Below, piece by piece: positions 37,206-49,677 of a stretch of 64,000 nt of DNA. Both the position numbers and the translations under genes were made by a program. Numbering within the stretch: position 1 is the stretch's first letter; the number at the start of each line of letters is the position of its first letter. Source of the DNA: Trichaptum fuscoviolaceum (lineage: Eukaryota > Basidiomycota > Agaricomycetes > Hymenochaetales > Trichaptaceae); the NCBI GenBank assembly GCA_910574455.1, contig CAJSYZ010000010.1, positions 1,640,770 to 1,704,769 on the forward strand, read 5' to 3'. Below the pieces are notes generated by a model. The model had not been told where the DNA came from. It searched no databases and was given only the letters and a program-made list of their open reading frames with translations.

Positions 37206-38804
37206 GATTGGGGGCAGGAGTTCATGTCCTTCCTGGTATCGTTTTTTCTATCATCTTCTTGCACTAGACACTTTACCATCATACCCTTAGCTATTGCACG
37301 GTCAAATAATTTATAGGCTTAATATGATAACACTCCAGCGCTTATCTGGGCGTGTACGTCGAGTTCCGTGCTGGCCGGCTTTCCGTTAGCTTCAAGACGT
37401 GCAAAATGGTCAAGTCTCGGGAACGAATACTTGCAACATCAAATGTTTTGGTTCAGCTCAGCTAAGGTAATCTGAATCTTCGAGCCTGAGCTCGGCGGCG
37501 TTGAGTTGTGGAAGCAGTCATTTTAGTGCTGCTTCCGAGCATGGTTCTTCACCGACTCAGAAGCAGCCGGTGCGCATTCAATTCGTGCACGCTCCTTTAT
37601 GTACCTACTACTTGATTTATTTCACTCCTGCATTCCATTTTCAATAGTCTTTCTTAAAGGAACTTGCAAGGCTGTGAACTTGCGGAGGACACTGCCGGAT
37701 GAAAATTCGGCATTTTCCGGATATACTTGATGAATCAAGCCATCGATATCGGGCTCGGAGGAACGTCAAACTGTCAAAGCTGTGTCGACCTAGAGCCCAG
37801 TGCGAGTGACTTAGATTTGAATTGAGCGGACCTCCTTTTCCACCCAGCTCGGAGGTTATGCTCTTCTGCGTGAGATCCCCGTTCGTATGGCCGTGCTTTT
37901 GACTCTGCTCCGAGCCCCTCTCGTACACTGGCAGCGTTTTATACATTCGGGTTCCTTGCTACCGTCTTCAAGAGGCAGACACATCGAACTTTCATCTGCA
38001 GTTCGCCGAACCGAACCGAATTTGATCTTATAAGGCATGGTTTATTCTTAGTCGAGTATCCGAGCGTATAGCGGCGTATGCTGAGACTACAAGCGAGTCC
38101 ACGAGGGCTCGGCGGGGCGGATTAGACGGCTGATACGTCAAGATGCGGAAGCCGGAGGCACAAACGAGGACCTCTAATGAGTTTGTAGGTACGGGTTACA
38201 TTCGCTTCACCCCAGGTGCAAACTCAACTTTACAATGCATAACGTTGAGTTTTAGGAGTAAAATTAGCTGTAGAACAGAAAGATCATAATAACATGTAAG
38301 ATTAAGTAGATGAGATGTTACATGTCTTCCATGCAAGAACGTGAAATCTGACGGCAGCCGAAGCGGGATGATCGACGTTTAGCGCGTTCTGGCGCCAAAG
38401 CCTCAATTTATTTATCCAGTTATTCAATTGACGTCACGGCAATAATTCCCGACAGGGCATAGCCATTTGGACCCCGAGAGACAGTAGTTCACAGCCGATA
38501 CCGTATATTCAAACCACGCTATTCTATATATGGAGTACGTAGCCAGAATGCGTAGCTATATTTAGAGATATACAGCATGCTATTATACATTAATAGAAAA
38601 ACTCATTGAATCTATTTTTAAAGGGTGCCAGACGTCCTGTGAGCACTGGCACTGACTTTGCGCCTGTATTGTATTTCACTTTGTAGGCCACAGTTATAAA
38701 TTACCCTCCACCTTCCGCTCCTTTGCATATTTTCCCTTTCTTCTTTGCATCTCACCTCATACCCTTGCTGAACTCTCTGCTCTTACCTTCGTGGTTCGCT
38801 CGCA
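37206..38804. other. 1.6-kb intergenic region, no gene seen
   Basis: No frame longer than about 100 codons and no recognisable domain occurs. The right end (38700-38800) is strongly pyrimidine-rich (CTTTCTTCTTTGCATCTCACC), as expected upstream of a fungal start site, and probably is the leader of the CSC1 gene. The rest is unremarkable. Confidence 0.5.
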
Positions 38805-41800
38805 ATGTAAGTATTTTTGCTCAGCACGACTTGCACGTTCGCTGATGTTCCTATGTCACCGATGTTGAATGTACATGTTGGCCCTTCGTTCGCAAATGTA
38901 CGCGACTCGGCGATCTCAATGATATCGAATTGTACCGGACAACATCATCTTGTTCCTCGCTTTGACTTTGGAAGGTCGACGAACTCGACGGAGCAGCTGC
39001 AGTCGACTGCGAAGGCACAATCGACTAAGACGTTCGAGACGTCGTTGTATCTCAATGCTGCCGTCTTTGCCTTGGAGCTGCTGGCGTTCACTCTCTTGAG
39101 GCAGAGATTCAAGGCGATCTATGAGCCACGTACGTACATACCATCGGAAAAGTGAGCTGCTCTTTCTCTCTTTCTCTGGGCCTCGCTGTCCATCAACGTA
39201 TGACCTCATGCGATGGAGCAGTCTCTAAGCGCGTTGTGTGTGCCTTGCTTCTAAACGTGCCTTTGCACACAACAACTATCAAGAGAGGACTACACGCTGA
39301 CGACTTGAAAACTTAATCTCATAGGAAACGATCTCCTCCGCTCGCAACGAAGTTGCTTGAATGGCCTATCTCCGTCTACAAAGCCGACTATCGGAAGATC
39401 AAATATCAAAATGGAATGGACGCGTATTTCTTCGTTCGCTTCCTCCGGATGATGGTCAAGATCCTTTTACCCATCTGGCTGATCTCGTGGGCCGTTCTGC
39501 TTCCTTTAGACAGCGTCCTCACACACACCGGGAAAGGAGGGCTTGAGCAGTTTACTTTCGGAAATATACCCACGACGCAGCAATCGAGATATGCTGGACA
39601 TATTATATTGGTCTGGCTCTTTACTTGTGAGTGGATTCGTTCGCTCGGATAAAAGATATGTAATAATCCTCCGTTCCGGATAGTCTGGATTTGGTACATT
39701 ATCAAGGGAGAAATGCGTCATTTCGTAACGACGCGCCAGCGACATTTGGTAGACCCAGAGCACTCAGCAACTGCTCAAGCAAACACCATCCTCATCACGG
39801 GAGTCCCGACCAAATACCTTTCAGAGAAGTCCATAACGAAGCTCTTCTCTCACTTCCCAGGAGGTGTGCGGAAGGTCTGGCTTAATCGGTTCGCTTGTCA
39901 TATATCTATAGTTCAATTTAGTGGGAGCTAACTTCCTTAAATAACCTTCCAGTGATTTGAAAGACCTTCCTGACCTGTATAATCGGCGATTGAAGGCGTG
40001 CAACAAGCTGGAGTCTGCGGAGACCTCGCTTATTGGAACTGCGCTCAAGCTTCATAATGCGAAACTCAAGGCGGAAGCCAAGAACGGCGGGGTTGAAATG
40101 AAAGGTTCGGATGAGTTGCAGGACCGCGAGAAGGCTCTCTCGCTCGCCGAGCGACTTGTCCCTGCAAACGAAAGACCGTCTCATAGACTGCCTGTCGGTT
40201 TCATTCCCTTTGGTCTGCCGCTCATTGGCAAGAAAGTTGACAGTATCGAGTGGGCGCGGAAGGAAATTGAGGAGACGACCATTGCACTCGAAAAGGGCCG
40301 GACGGTCTTGAGGCAGGAGGAGGAGAGCTCGACCAATATACGCGGAAAAGTTGGAGGCTTCGCGGGATTGGTAACTGGCCTGGACGTGCCGATCCCTCTT
40401 AGGGGCGGCTTGCTGCACAGGAGGAGCGACGTGGAGGATCTGGATTTGGATAATGAGCGTGCTCGACCGTCAACGTCGACTGAGCAGGTCCGTCGGAGGG
40501 GTGCGGGGGCTAAGGTCTCCGTTGAGTCTTCACATGCGCCCGAAGCCGAAGCAACCGGCTCTGGCGAGGCAGACGCGAGCAATATACGACTGGCTTCACA
40601 GGACGATGAAACGTACCCGCCACTGAACAGCGCATTCGTGCTGTTCCACCAGCAGATCGCGGCGCATATGGCTGCGCAAAGCTTGACGCATCATGAGCCC
40701 TACCGAATGGCCGCGAAGTACACCGAGGTCGCACCCGCAGATGTCATCTGGGGAAATTTGGGTCTCAATCCATATGAGACGAAGGTTCGATTGGTGATTA
40801 GCTATGCAGTTACGGTCGGGTTAATCATCGTCTGGGCTATTCCGGGTATGTACCATTCATCGCTCTTCTTCGTGCCTTCCTTCTGTGAAGAAAGGACTCT
40901 GCGTTTACTTCTGCAAGCGGGAATAAATTTCACTGACCTGCAACGAATTTTCCCCCAGTTGCATTCATTGGTATTGTCTCCAACATTGCGAATCTCTGCC
41001 AAACGTACCACTGGCTGGCGTGGCTCTGCACGCTTCCAGAAACGGTGGTTGGTATCATACAGGGTATTCTTCCGCCCGTTTTGCTTGCGGTGCTCATGAT
41101 GCTCCTCCCTATCTTCCTCCGCTTCCTCGCCCAATTCGAGGGCATTCCAAGGCGTACAGGGGTAGAGTTGAGTCTGATGTCGCGCTATTTCTCCTTCCAG
41201 GTCATTGTAAGTAGTCTCTTACCAGCGCAAATATTTCCGAATCCATGATTCTAATTACGAATACTGTTTTAGCATTCTTTCCTTATTGTAACCCTTTCAT
41301 CCGGTATCATCGCTGCTCTTCCCCAGCTGGTCAAGAACCCGACGTCGATCCCGAGTCTGCTGGCGTCACAACTCCCGCAGGCATCGAACTTCTTCCTTAC
41401 ATACACCATTCTCCAAGGTCTTACGGGTACCGCTTCTGGTTTCTTGCAAATCGTGCCTCTTGCCATCTATTATGTGAAACTCTTCCTCATGGGCAGCACC
41501 CCGAGGTCTGTGTACACCATCAAGTACACGTTACGAAACATTCAGTGGGGTACTCTCTTCCCAGCTACAACACTCATCGCTGTTATTAGTACGTATTATC
41601 ATCAGAGCTATTTGAAGAGTGTAGGATGACGAACATCTTTTCTTGCAGCTATTGCTTATTCGATCATCTCACCTATCATCAATGGACTCGCGTGCGCGAC
41701 ATTCTTCTTGTATTACCAATTGTGGAAATACCTCTTCCTTTACCAGTTAGAACAGCCCACCGCCGGTGACACGGGCGGACTATTCTTCCCCAAAGCCATC

Positions 41801-42472
41801 CAGCACATATTCGTTGGGCTTTACATCCAGCTTATTTGTCTGGCAGCACTCTTCTTCCTCGCTCGCAATGACAAAGGCGATCCGAGCGCCGTGGCGGAAG
41901 GTGCACTGACGATCGTTCTTATTGTCTTTACCGCTTTGTACCATATGGTGATCAACAACTCGTACGGTCCACTCCTGCACGCCCTCCCACTGTCGCTCGC
42001 CGACCGGTCTTATGGCATGCCGCGCAGCTCTGAGGAGTCGGAGGAGCTCATTGGCGACAAACACTCGGACGGCTTTGGCGGCGAAGAGGGTAAAGCAAAG
42101 GTTGCGGAGAATGAGGCGAAGGCGCCGGAGAACGATGATTCAGATGCGGAGAGCACCGACAGTCGCGACCGGAAGCCGATGCCAAGCGGCAAGCAGGCGG
42201 TACGCGGTGAGGATGGGGCTGATTACGGCGCGAGCGTGCCGATGGAGGGCAAGCGCAATGACGAACCGACGGACTTCTACCACCCGGCGAGCGTTGAGCC
42301 CATGCGCATCATCTGGCTGCCGAGTGATCCTCTGGGCCTGGCGGATGCTGAGGTGAAGGAGAATATAAAGCTGGGCATAGACGCATCGAATGAGCATGCG
42401 TTCATGAACGAGAAGGGCCACGTCGATATTGATGGCCACCCGCCCGGCATGCTGGAAAACGATGATCTTTGA
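38805..42472 (+). CDS. CSC1/OSCA-type mechanosensitive channel (RSN1/DUF221 family)
   Basis: The proposed start codon is split: A and T at 38805-38806, a GTAAGT...GGAAG intron, then G at 38975, giving MSTNSTEQLQSTAKAQSTK followed by TFETSLYLNAAVFALELLAF, the usual first helix. The next exons carry FKAIYEPRTYIPSEK, PPLATKLLEWPISVYKADY and the late-exocytosis region with LDSVLTHTG. The cytosolic PHM7-like domain covers ANTILITGVPTKYLSEKS to PLNSAFVLFHQQIAAHMA and VAPADVIWGNLGLNPYE. The RSN1 7TM channel region follows (GIVSNIANLCQTYHWLAWL, ILPPVLLAVLMMLLPIFLRF, GFLQIVPLAIYYVKLFLMG, IISPIINGLACATFFLYY). An acidic tail ends at 42472. The expected role is an osmosensitive calcium-permeable channel at the plasma membrane or endomembranes. 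Confidence 0.92.
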
Positions 42473-43051
42473 GTGTTGTTTTATTCTGGAATACTTACGT
42501 TGCGCGGTGGTGACTGATCATATCTAATGCACATCTTTCTAAACTCATGCCCTCTTGACTACCACCATCTATCTCCCCTTTTTCATTTCTTGTTCTAACC
42601 TGGTCACTCCTTGTTGATAACTCCCTTCTCATGATCCGCTGATGACTTCCATACTACTTACTGTCACTCTCATATACGTATACCTCTTGTACGCTTCACA
42701 TGGTCAAGGCTGCAGAATATAATAGCTCTGTAATTGTAGGTCCTGTCCGACCATCGGCCGCTGTTTTTTATTGCTGTCGGTGGTGAGTGCTATGCAGTTA
42801 GCAACTAGCTGTGGGTGATGGACAGCGAAGTCTGCGCGGTTGACAAGGCACCCGGGAGATGCTGTGTAAAGCAAAGATTGACTACTAATCCAATTCGACT
42901 AGTACGTGCGTGTTTATTTATGCTCATTGATCTGCCTCGCCTGAGTTATTAAAACAATCTAGCACCGACTTCAAGTCAAGGCTCTCCCAGACTCTCTTCC
43001 ACCAAAGGCACTCTGCCGAATGCATATGAAGACGTTCTCACCTAGTATATT
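42473..43051. other. Intergenic region, no gene seen
   Basis: These 579 bases hold the 3' end of the CSC1 gene and the promoter of the kinase gene. No open frame of note and no repeat was seen. Confidence 0.5.
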
Positions 43052-45209
43052 ATGTCCTCCTCGACAGCACCAAAGCAGAGACGGACTAGTGCTCAGCTTA
43101 ACTTGCTGGAGCGTTTCGTTGCCGAGGATGAGCTTCAGAACGACAGCGAGGCGCTTATGTCCGTCACTGCCAGTGAGGATCCGAATCCACTGATGGAGGT
43201 GCTCCTTACATTGATGGACCTCGACCTCACTGGCTCTATCGTGCTCGAAGATACTGTCATGAAGCGGCTCGGCGGCTACTCGGATGTGTTCCAAGGACGG
43301 ATGGCTAACGGGGCACTGGTGGCCCTGAAGAGGCTGCGCGTCTATTTGCAGGACGATCCTAAATTTACCAAGGTGCGCTGTGATCTGTCTAACCTTATCT
43401 CGGAATGTTATCTGAAAGTGAGGCTTGCTACGATGTAGAGATTGGCTAGAGAGGTTCAGATCTGGTCTATGGTCAGCCATACAAACATCTTACCTCTGAT
43501 GGGTTATGCCTTGGAGGGTGATCGTTATCCAGCACTGGTAACTGAGTGGATGGAAAACGGCACTATCGCAGAATATGTCAGGAAAAATTATTATGTGGAT
43601 GTCCTTTCCTTGGTACAGTATTGTCTCATCTTTATGAAGTGAAGAAATTAGAAAATAATGGACTCTTGGTATTTGTTCAGGTCAGAGGGATCGTTGCGGG
43701 CCTCAGGTATCTGCATTCGAATGGCATTGTTCATGCAGATCTGAAAGCGGATAGACGCTTTGATAATAACTTAGTGCTATCACTGAATGTCATGATCTCA
43801 GGCTAACATCCTCATGTCTGCATCCGGGATCCCGCTTATCACAGACTTCGGAATCTCTATGCTGCTGGGCACGTCACTTTCTCAGGGAAGCACAAGCGGT
43901 GGCCTTAAAGGGAGTGCTCGGTGGATGGCTCCTGAAGTCCTGCGAGTAGAACTTCGCACTGAACTCAGTGTAGATGAACGGACCGCCCCCATGCAAGAAG
44001 AATACCGATTGCAACTGGCCGACGTGTGGGCTTTCGGAATGACTGTATATGTAAGTGCCTCTCGTTGACCCCCCCCCCCCCCCCCCTTGAATGTACGCGC
44101 ACTAATGGCTTTTGATACGATTCTTCCAGGAGATCCTTACCAGAGGGTTGCCGTATGCCGATCACCGCAATGATGCCCAAGTTATCTGCGCTATCATCCA
44201 AGGAGAATTGCCGTCCTGTCTTCAACATTGGGAACGATGGCCTAATGAATATAAAGCCCTTTGGTCATATATATGCTGCCCTTGCTGGGAGGCCCTCGAC
44301 GTACGACCGCCAATAATAAACATAGCAAATAATTTGCTCAACGTCATTTCCAATGACCTCAAGCCTCCTCCCACTCCTCCTTTTCCGACGACTTCTCGCA
44401 GTCAAATGCCACCTCTTGTGAGATACTCTTCATATTATCTTCCATTTATGTGATATCTTATAACATAATTCAACCTTAAAGCCTGAATCAAAAGGCTTAA
44501 GCGGGCAGAGATCGCCTACTACGAGCATCGCCTCTACTAAAGTCGGCTCCGAGTCGTCAACTCCCAGAACAAAATCCTCTCCATCGTCTACGACAAAGCA
44601 ATATGGTACGTGATGACAAGATATCCCATTCATTCTACTACTAAACTTGCTCAAGGCCGACTGCCATTTCAGAGAGAAACGTACACTCCACACCGATTCC
44701 TGACAAGAAAGTCTCTCGACTTGCTTCATTTCGATCTTCAACTTCCAGTGACATCCATACGAAAGACATTCATGAGCCGGCCAACACCTTTGGGACTGTC
44801 TGATTACCGGGAACCCGCCTCGCAACCTCCGTGCACGGAGATGATTATAGAAATCGACGAATCAGATGGGATTGTAATCCACGCAGAGCCGTCCAGAACA
44901 AATTTCGTGACCGTCCAGGATGTCCTTCGGGCAATATATGGTCAATTGCACCAGCAGCCACCACCGATTCGTTGGGCGAAGACGGGAAATCAATCAGCCG
45001 TTATCATCTCTAACTTTCATAAAAGGCATGATAGGATCACCGAACTTGCCCTTGGACGACGTGAAGACTCCACGTACTTTCCCGTATTGTGCGATTGGTT
45101 GGGAGCTTCCGTGTACTTTGCTGGTTTAACTTACAAGTCTACTGAGAGGAAGGGACTAAAGGAGGAGGCGCAGTGGATTATGGGAATATCTAATAGTAGA
45201 ATAACATGA
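43052..45209 (+). CDS. Protein kinase fused to a DUF6699-like domain
   Basis: The start at 43052 reads MSSSTAPKQRRTSAQLNLLE. The kinase N-lobe shows GGYSDVFQGRMANGALVALK with the ATP-anchoring Lys. After short introns come EVQIWSMVSHTNILPLMGY, GLRYLHSNGIVHADLKA (an HAD rather than HRD catalytic motif), ITDFGISMLLG and ARWMAPEVLR, then a typical C-lobe (ADVWAFGMTVY, EILTRGLPYADHRND). This is the tyrosine-kinase-like architecture common in Agaricomycetes. After a Ser/Thr-rich linker (SSTPRTKSSPSSTTKQY) an intron with acceptor CTCAAG (phase 1) joins GRLPFQRETYTPHRFL to LLHFDLQLPVTSIRKTF, FVTVQDVLRAIYGQLHQQ and YFPVLCDWLGASVYFAGLTY, which matches the DUF6699 pattern. The intron right after DLKA has no GT donor (see findings), so activity is uncertain. 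The frame stops at 45209. Confidence 0.8.
44069..44086. repeat. Homopolymer C18 tract in kinase intron
   Basis: A run of 18 C begins 18 bases after the GTAAGT donor of a kinase intron (donor at 44051). It lies early in the intron rather than at the acceptor. Length may be unstable. Confidence 0.9.
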
Positions 45210-45367
45210 CTCTAAACTAAGATTACAAGTTTCAATACTAGAATTGCAGGATATGAATGTCTGATGTGTGTTATAAAGTAAGCAATAAGCTCTGAACAGC
45301 AGCTTTAAGAATACAAAATATGAAAAATGCAGATGATTCAAAAAATATGATGCACATTGCACACTGA

Positions 45368-48300
45368 TTATGATTGAACACCACCTCTCGGAATTACATA
45401 CCCACCTTCGATAGCTTCCTTCAAGATTATGAGATCGTTGGAATGGCAGTTGAAGCCCTCCTTCGCTGCGGTAGCATAGAATTCTTCGGCGAGTTTATCT
45501 ACATCGCCAATTTGATCAGCCTTTTCCCACCGACACTTTGAGGGCGGATATCTGCACTTGGATCTTAGCATTGAATATGTATGCATATTTATTTATGTAC
45601 CCACCCTGCCCATTTCACCAACCAGAAGTAGTATGGAGCTTCTTCTCCTGGGTCCGACAATGCTCTGCCAAGAATCTTGTCCACAACGAAGATGTCCTTA
45701 GCACCAAGCCAGTCACAATCTGGTCTACCACAAGGTGGTTGCGAGTCAAGTTTTTGGGAAACTGTTGATTTATAAGATTCTGAAGCAAAACATTAGATTA
45801 AAAATCTTAAAAACCTGCTGCAACGTTCTCCCTGGCAATGGGTCTGAAATGTGATGTTTGAAGTTAGTTTCTTCCACATATGACGTAACATAGCCACTGA
45901 CAAAATGGAACACGGTGGACAAATGAACGGCTCGTTCTTGAGTAGTATCACAGGGTCTCCTTTCTTCACACCGACACATCTGAAATGATAGTGAATGCTA
46001 CATCTGATTAAAACATATCAGATAGTCAGACTTTCAAAGCTCTATTAGAAGCTTACTTATCACATTGAATTAACTAGAGTTTTTATGTAAAGAGATTAAT
46101 ATGTTTAGATTAAACGATCGGGTATGTATACATACCTGAGAGCCGAAGACATCATCTCCTTTCGATTTCTCAGGCCAGGTACAACCAGATGCCGATGCAG
46201 CCGGTTGTAATGGAATAGAGTCCGGATTCTTGGTGATATCACCGAAGTCTTGCAGACCGAAAGCAGAAGAAGCTGGTTGCGCGGAAAGTGATGCGACGCT
46301 TGACCCTAGTGCTGTGGTTGAAGGTTGTCCATTCGCCAGAGACCTCGTCGATGAACTTTGGTCATCCGAGTTTACTCTGACTAGCCTCCGCTCAGTCGAC
46401 TTATGCGATGCCATGGACTTCGGAGCGGTGGGGATTTGATGATCCCCCGGAAGTTCGAGCGAGGAGTTGTCTGCGTCCTTCGAAGTGGAAAGCTCTGCAT
46501 TCCCAGGCTTCCGTTGAGCTTTACTTCGATACCCACGAGCCTTTCTGTCGCTGAAAAACATAATAGCACTTGCATCGTGCTTCGACCTGTCCAACTTTTG
46601 CTTCTTCGTGGGCGGAGGGTAGAAGTAGTTCGTACCACTTGGCGCTGGTGATGCCTCCCTTCGTTGGTTTAAATACTCTTCCATCCTCGCCGCTCTGAGA
46701 TCGGGACAGGCTTGAATTTCCATGTGTCGATTTAGATTAGTAACGTGTTTGTAACGCCTGCCACAGGAAGGTCTCGGGCAGACATAATCACCGCCCCCTT
46801 TTCTTGACTTTTCTATGCTCTTTCTACGAGAGGGTCCGGCCTCAGAAGAGCGAGAGCGACAAGAAGAGCCGGCAGGGACATATTCATCATCACTGTCACT
46901 CGATAGGGGTGTGAGGGGCGAATCTTCACGATCGTCGTGCCGATATCGTTTCAAATAATGCGGTGACAAAAGCTCCTCGCCTGCTAATTTGGGAAGTTCG
47001 TCATCACGCAATGCGCCTGCTCTGACCTTTGTGACACTCAGTCGTCGATCACCCTGGGTATCGTCCTGTGCCATATCGGCGCGGGAGCTCTGCGCCAGTG
47101 GAAGAGTTTCATCGGTATCCATGGCATAAGAATGGGATAGGGATCCAGAGGTTGCAGATGTTGGAATAGCTGTGTTTGATAGAGAAGGAATTGTCGAAGG
47201 CGAGTCTGTGGATGAAACGCTGAGATCGCCTCGCTTAGTAGCGATAAGAATCGCGAGTTTATCCTGAGACTCTGGTCCTAATTCGTTGCCAGTCTGAGCT
47301 TGCTCGCCAGCCTGCGAGCCTTGCTTGGACGATTGAGTCACACTCATGCTGCTGGCCTTCGAAGACCATGTCGATTTCTTCGTACTCGGACGACGAAGTC
47401 GACTTCCACGATACGAGGACTTCCTCGGTTCAGCCTTCATCAGTGGTTTCTTCTCCTCCTTCACCAATCCAGTCTGATCTTCAGCATTCTCTGGCTTCAT
47501 TTGGATATTCGCAAGTAGATCTATATCGTTCAAAAGCAAATAAAACGTTGTCTTGTCAACGGAGTCATTATGATAAAGGAATTTTAACGTACATCGTAAA
47601 ATGTGGTTGAGTTTGTTAGACGTCTGGTCTTTCATGTCATATATCGACGAACTCGTGATGTAAGACTCAGCTGATGGGGAAGAGAAAGAGATCGAATACT
47701 TCAGTATTACTAAATTGACGAGCGTGCATTAACGCCGAAGAAAATAGAACATTCGCACCATTGTCTGTGCAGCACGTACTAGCTGAATCGTTAGGATCCA
47801 ATGACACTTCCCGAAGAATTTCCTCTATAATACTTTTAGGAAACACCAGTTGTCGTAAGAATTTGATGAACTCACCTGAAAGCGCAGTGTTTTTCAGGCA
47901 TTGCAAAAGGACTTGCTGGTTCTCCTCGATGGCCCGCATACGTTCAGCTAAGGTAATGGGAGTATGAGAAGTGCAAACCTCCGTCGTACCCCCTATCATC
48001 GATTCGGTATTTACTGTCGACTCCTCTGATGGAGTATGAACGGGATCAAGAACGCCGATAGTAGCCTTGAGAAAGCTGATTTCGTCCAGTAACGTATCCA
48101 TCTGGGCAGTCTGCAGCGCGTGCGAATTGTCCAGCATTTTCGCAAGATTCGATCTCACTTCGTGATCTTCATCGCGCGCAACATTTATGGTTTTTGCGAA
48201 CTGCGCCAACGTTTCTTGCGTCTGGGAAGTACATTCGGTAATGTGTTCCCGGACCAAATTAGCAGAGGACGCGAGGAGCTCAGGAGTTGCAATAGACACG

Positions 48301-49361
48301 GTAACGCCAGCGGAGCTGAAGGAGTGACGTGGGGTAGGAGAGATAGACAATGCCGAAGATGTAGCATGAGAGACCGGCGAAGCCACGGGAAAGGGGAGGG
48401 GGGATGAAGCAGAAGCGAGGGAAGAGATAGCAGACGTCAGGATCTTCTCTATAGACTTCGTCCGCGCATCGATTAAGTCTACTTGGGACTGTATTTGACT
48501 TTGTGTCGAATGAAGTAGATTTATTTCAGACGCTATGGCGTTTCGATGCGTCGATGCCCTTTCGTCCAATGTGATAGTTAATCGACCCAAAGCGCTAACA
48601 TGGTCTAAAACCTTCTTTTCGTCAATACGCGGCATAATCTTCGCTGCTTCTCCGACGGCTTCTTTAATAGCAGCTTTCGCGGTATCAGCCATCATGGTCT
48701 GCCAGAGTCCCAGACTGGTATTCAAGTTCTGCATGGCCAACGCTCGCTTCTCCTCGCCGTCAAGTACAAGGTCGTCCAATTTCTTCGCAATCAAAGTCCT
48801 GTCCTCCGCCAACTTCGCGTTCAACGTGTCGATGGCTGTCGTATTGGTGCGAGCCTGATGTTGAATGCTGCCTCGCATTGACGACTCTAGTGCAGATAAG
48901 CGAGTCTGAACATTCTTGTCATACGAGGCCACCACTGCATTAACAATTTCATGGGTGAGAATGACACTCGTTGTGGTCTGTCCAGAAGAGTAATGTGCAG
49001 GGCCTGGGGGTGGCGGCGGGACACTAGATCCCGGTACAGGCGACGGTCCTGTTGGTGTTACTGGAGTCGGAGGAAAATGAGATGACGGGATTCGTGATAT
49101 TGCAGGCACTGAGGGCTGTATAAGCGGTCCGTTCGCATTATTCGGCCGGAAGATTGGAATTTGACGCGAAACCTGCGAGCTCGACGCGCCTGGCAAACTC
49201 GCAAAGTCACTACTGACAAGGCCTTCAATAAATGACTTTTCGTATTGTGGTCTTTCAATGCTATGTGCATGGTGCGTGCCACTCGCTGACGGCACATGAT
49301 GAGGATGGACTTCTGAAGTAAGTCTATGATGCGCCTGGAGCGGTGGAGGAGCGTAAGACAT
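45368..49361 (-). CDS. Family copy D: coiled coil, C2HC finger, PHD-like finger, chromodomain
   Basis: This is the most complete member. The start at 49361 reads MSYAPPPLQAHHRLTSEVHP, followed by a Pro-rich leader and a long coiled coil (AVVASYDKNVQTRLSALES, TLNAKLAEDRTLIAKKLDD, INVARDEDHEVRSNLAKML, LQTAQMDTLLDEISFLKA). A disordered basic/Ser-rich region has the C2HC finger at 46780-46706 (YVCPRPSCGRRYKHVTNLNR, C-x4-C-x12-H-x5-C). A 17-base micro-exon (46073-46057, LIQCDK) joins CSIHYHFRCVGV and CPPC to form the PHD-like finger. Then CGRPDCD, the chromodomain FVVDKILGRALSD...YYFWLVKWAGY, and tail EEFYATAAKEGFN to ILKEAIEGGYVIP, ending at 45368. The aromatic positions of a methyl-lysine cage (F, W, Y) are present. 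All junctions keep frame. It is convergent with the kinase gene, 158 bases apart. It is probably a nuclear chromatin reader, by inference. Confidence 0.85.
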
Positions 49362-49677
49362 GTCTCTCGTCGATGACCTCCTGCGCTTGAGGGGATAGAA
49401 ATGAGAGACACCAACAAGAGAGAAATGTGCGGACCAGAGTTTTCGAATGTCTTATGTCTCGGGACTCGGCTAAAGGCTGAGGCAAAAACGCTTAGACCCA
49501 ATCAGGCACCATATAATTGACCCTTAGCCGTGTTGCCGGAACTCGGACGCGAAGCGCCCATGAGACGCTGTTTGCCGTCGGGAAACTTGAAAAAGAAAGG
49601 AGAAAAAATCTCGCAGAAATTTAATGCATGACGTGAAAAATTGTGACAGGAATGGAAGATCTGGTCAGCCGATCTAC
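49362..49677. other. Intergenic D/E, no gene seen
   Basis: These 316 bases hold the promoter and leader of copy D and the 3' end of copy E. Nothing coding or repetitive is visible. Confidence 0.5.

Noticed and set aside
39918..40582. Antisense frames of 133-166 codons in the CSC1 gene
   Set aside because: They lie opposite the conserved cytosolic domain of CSC1 and have no features of their own.
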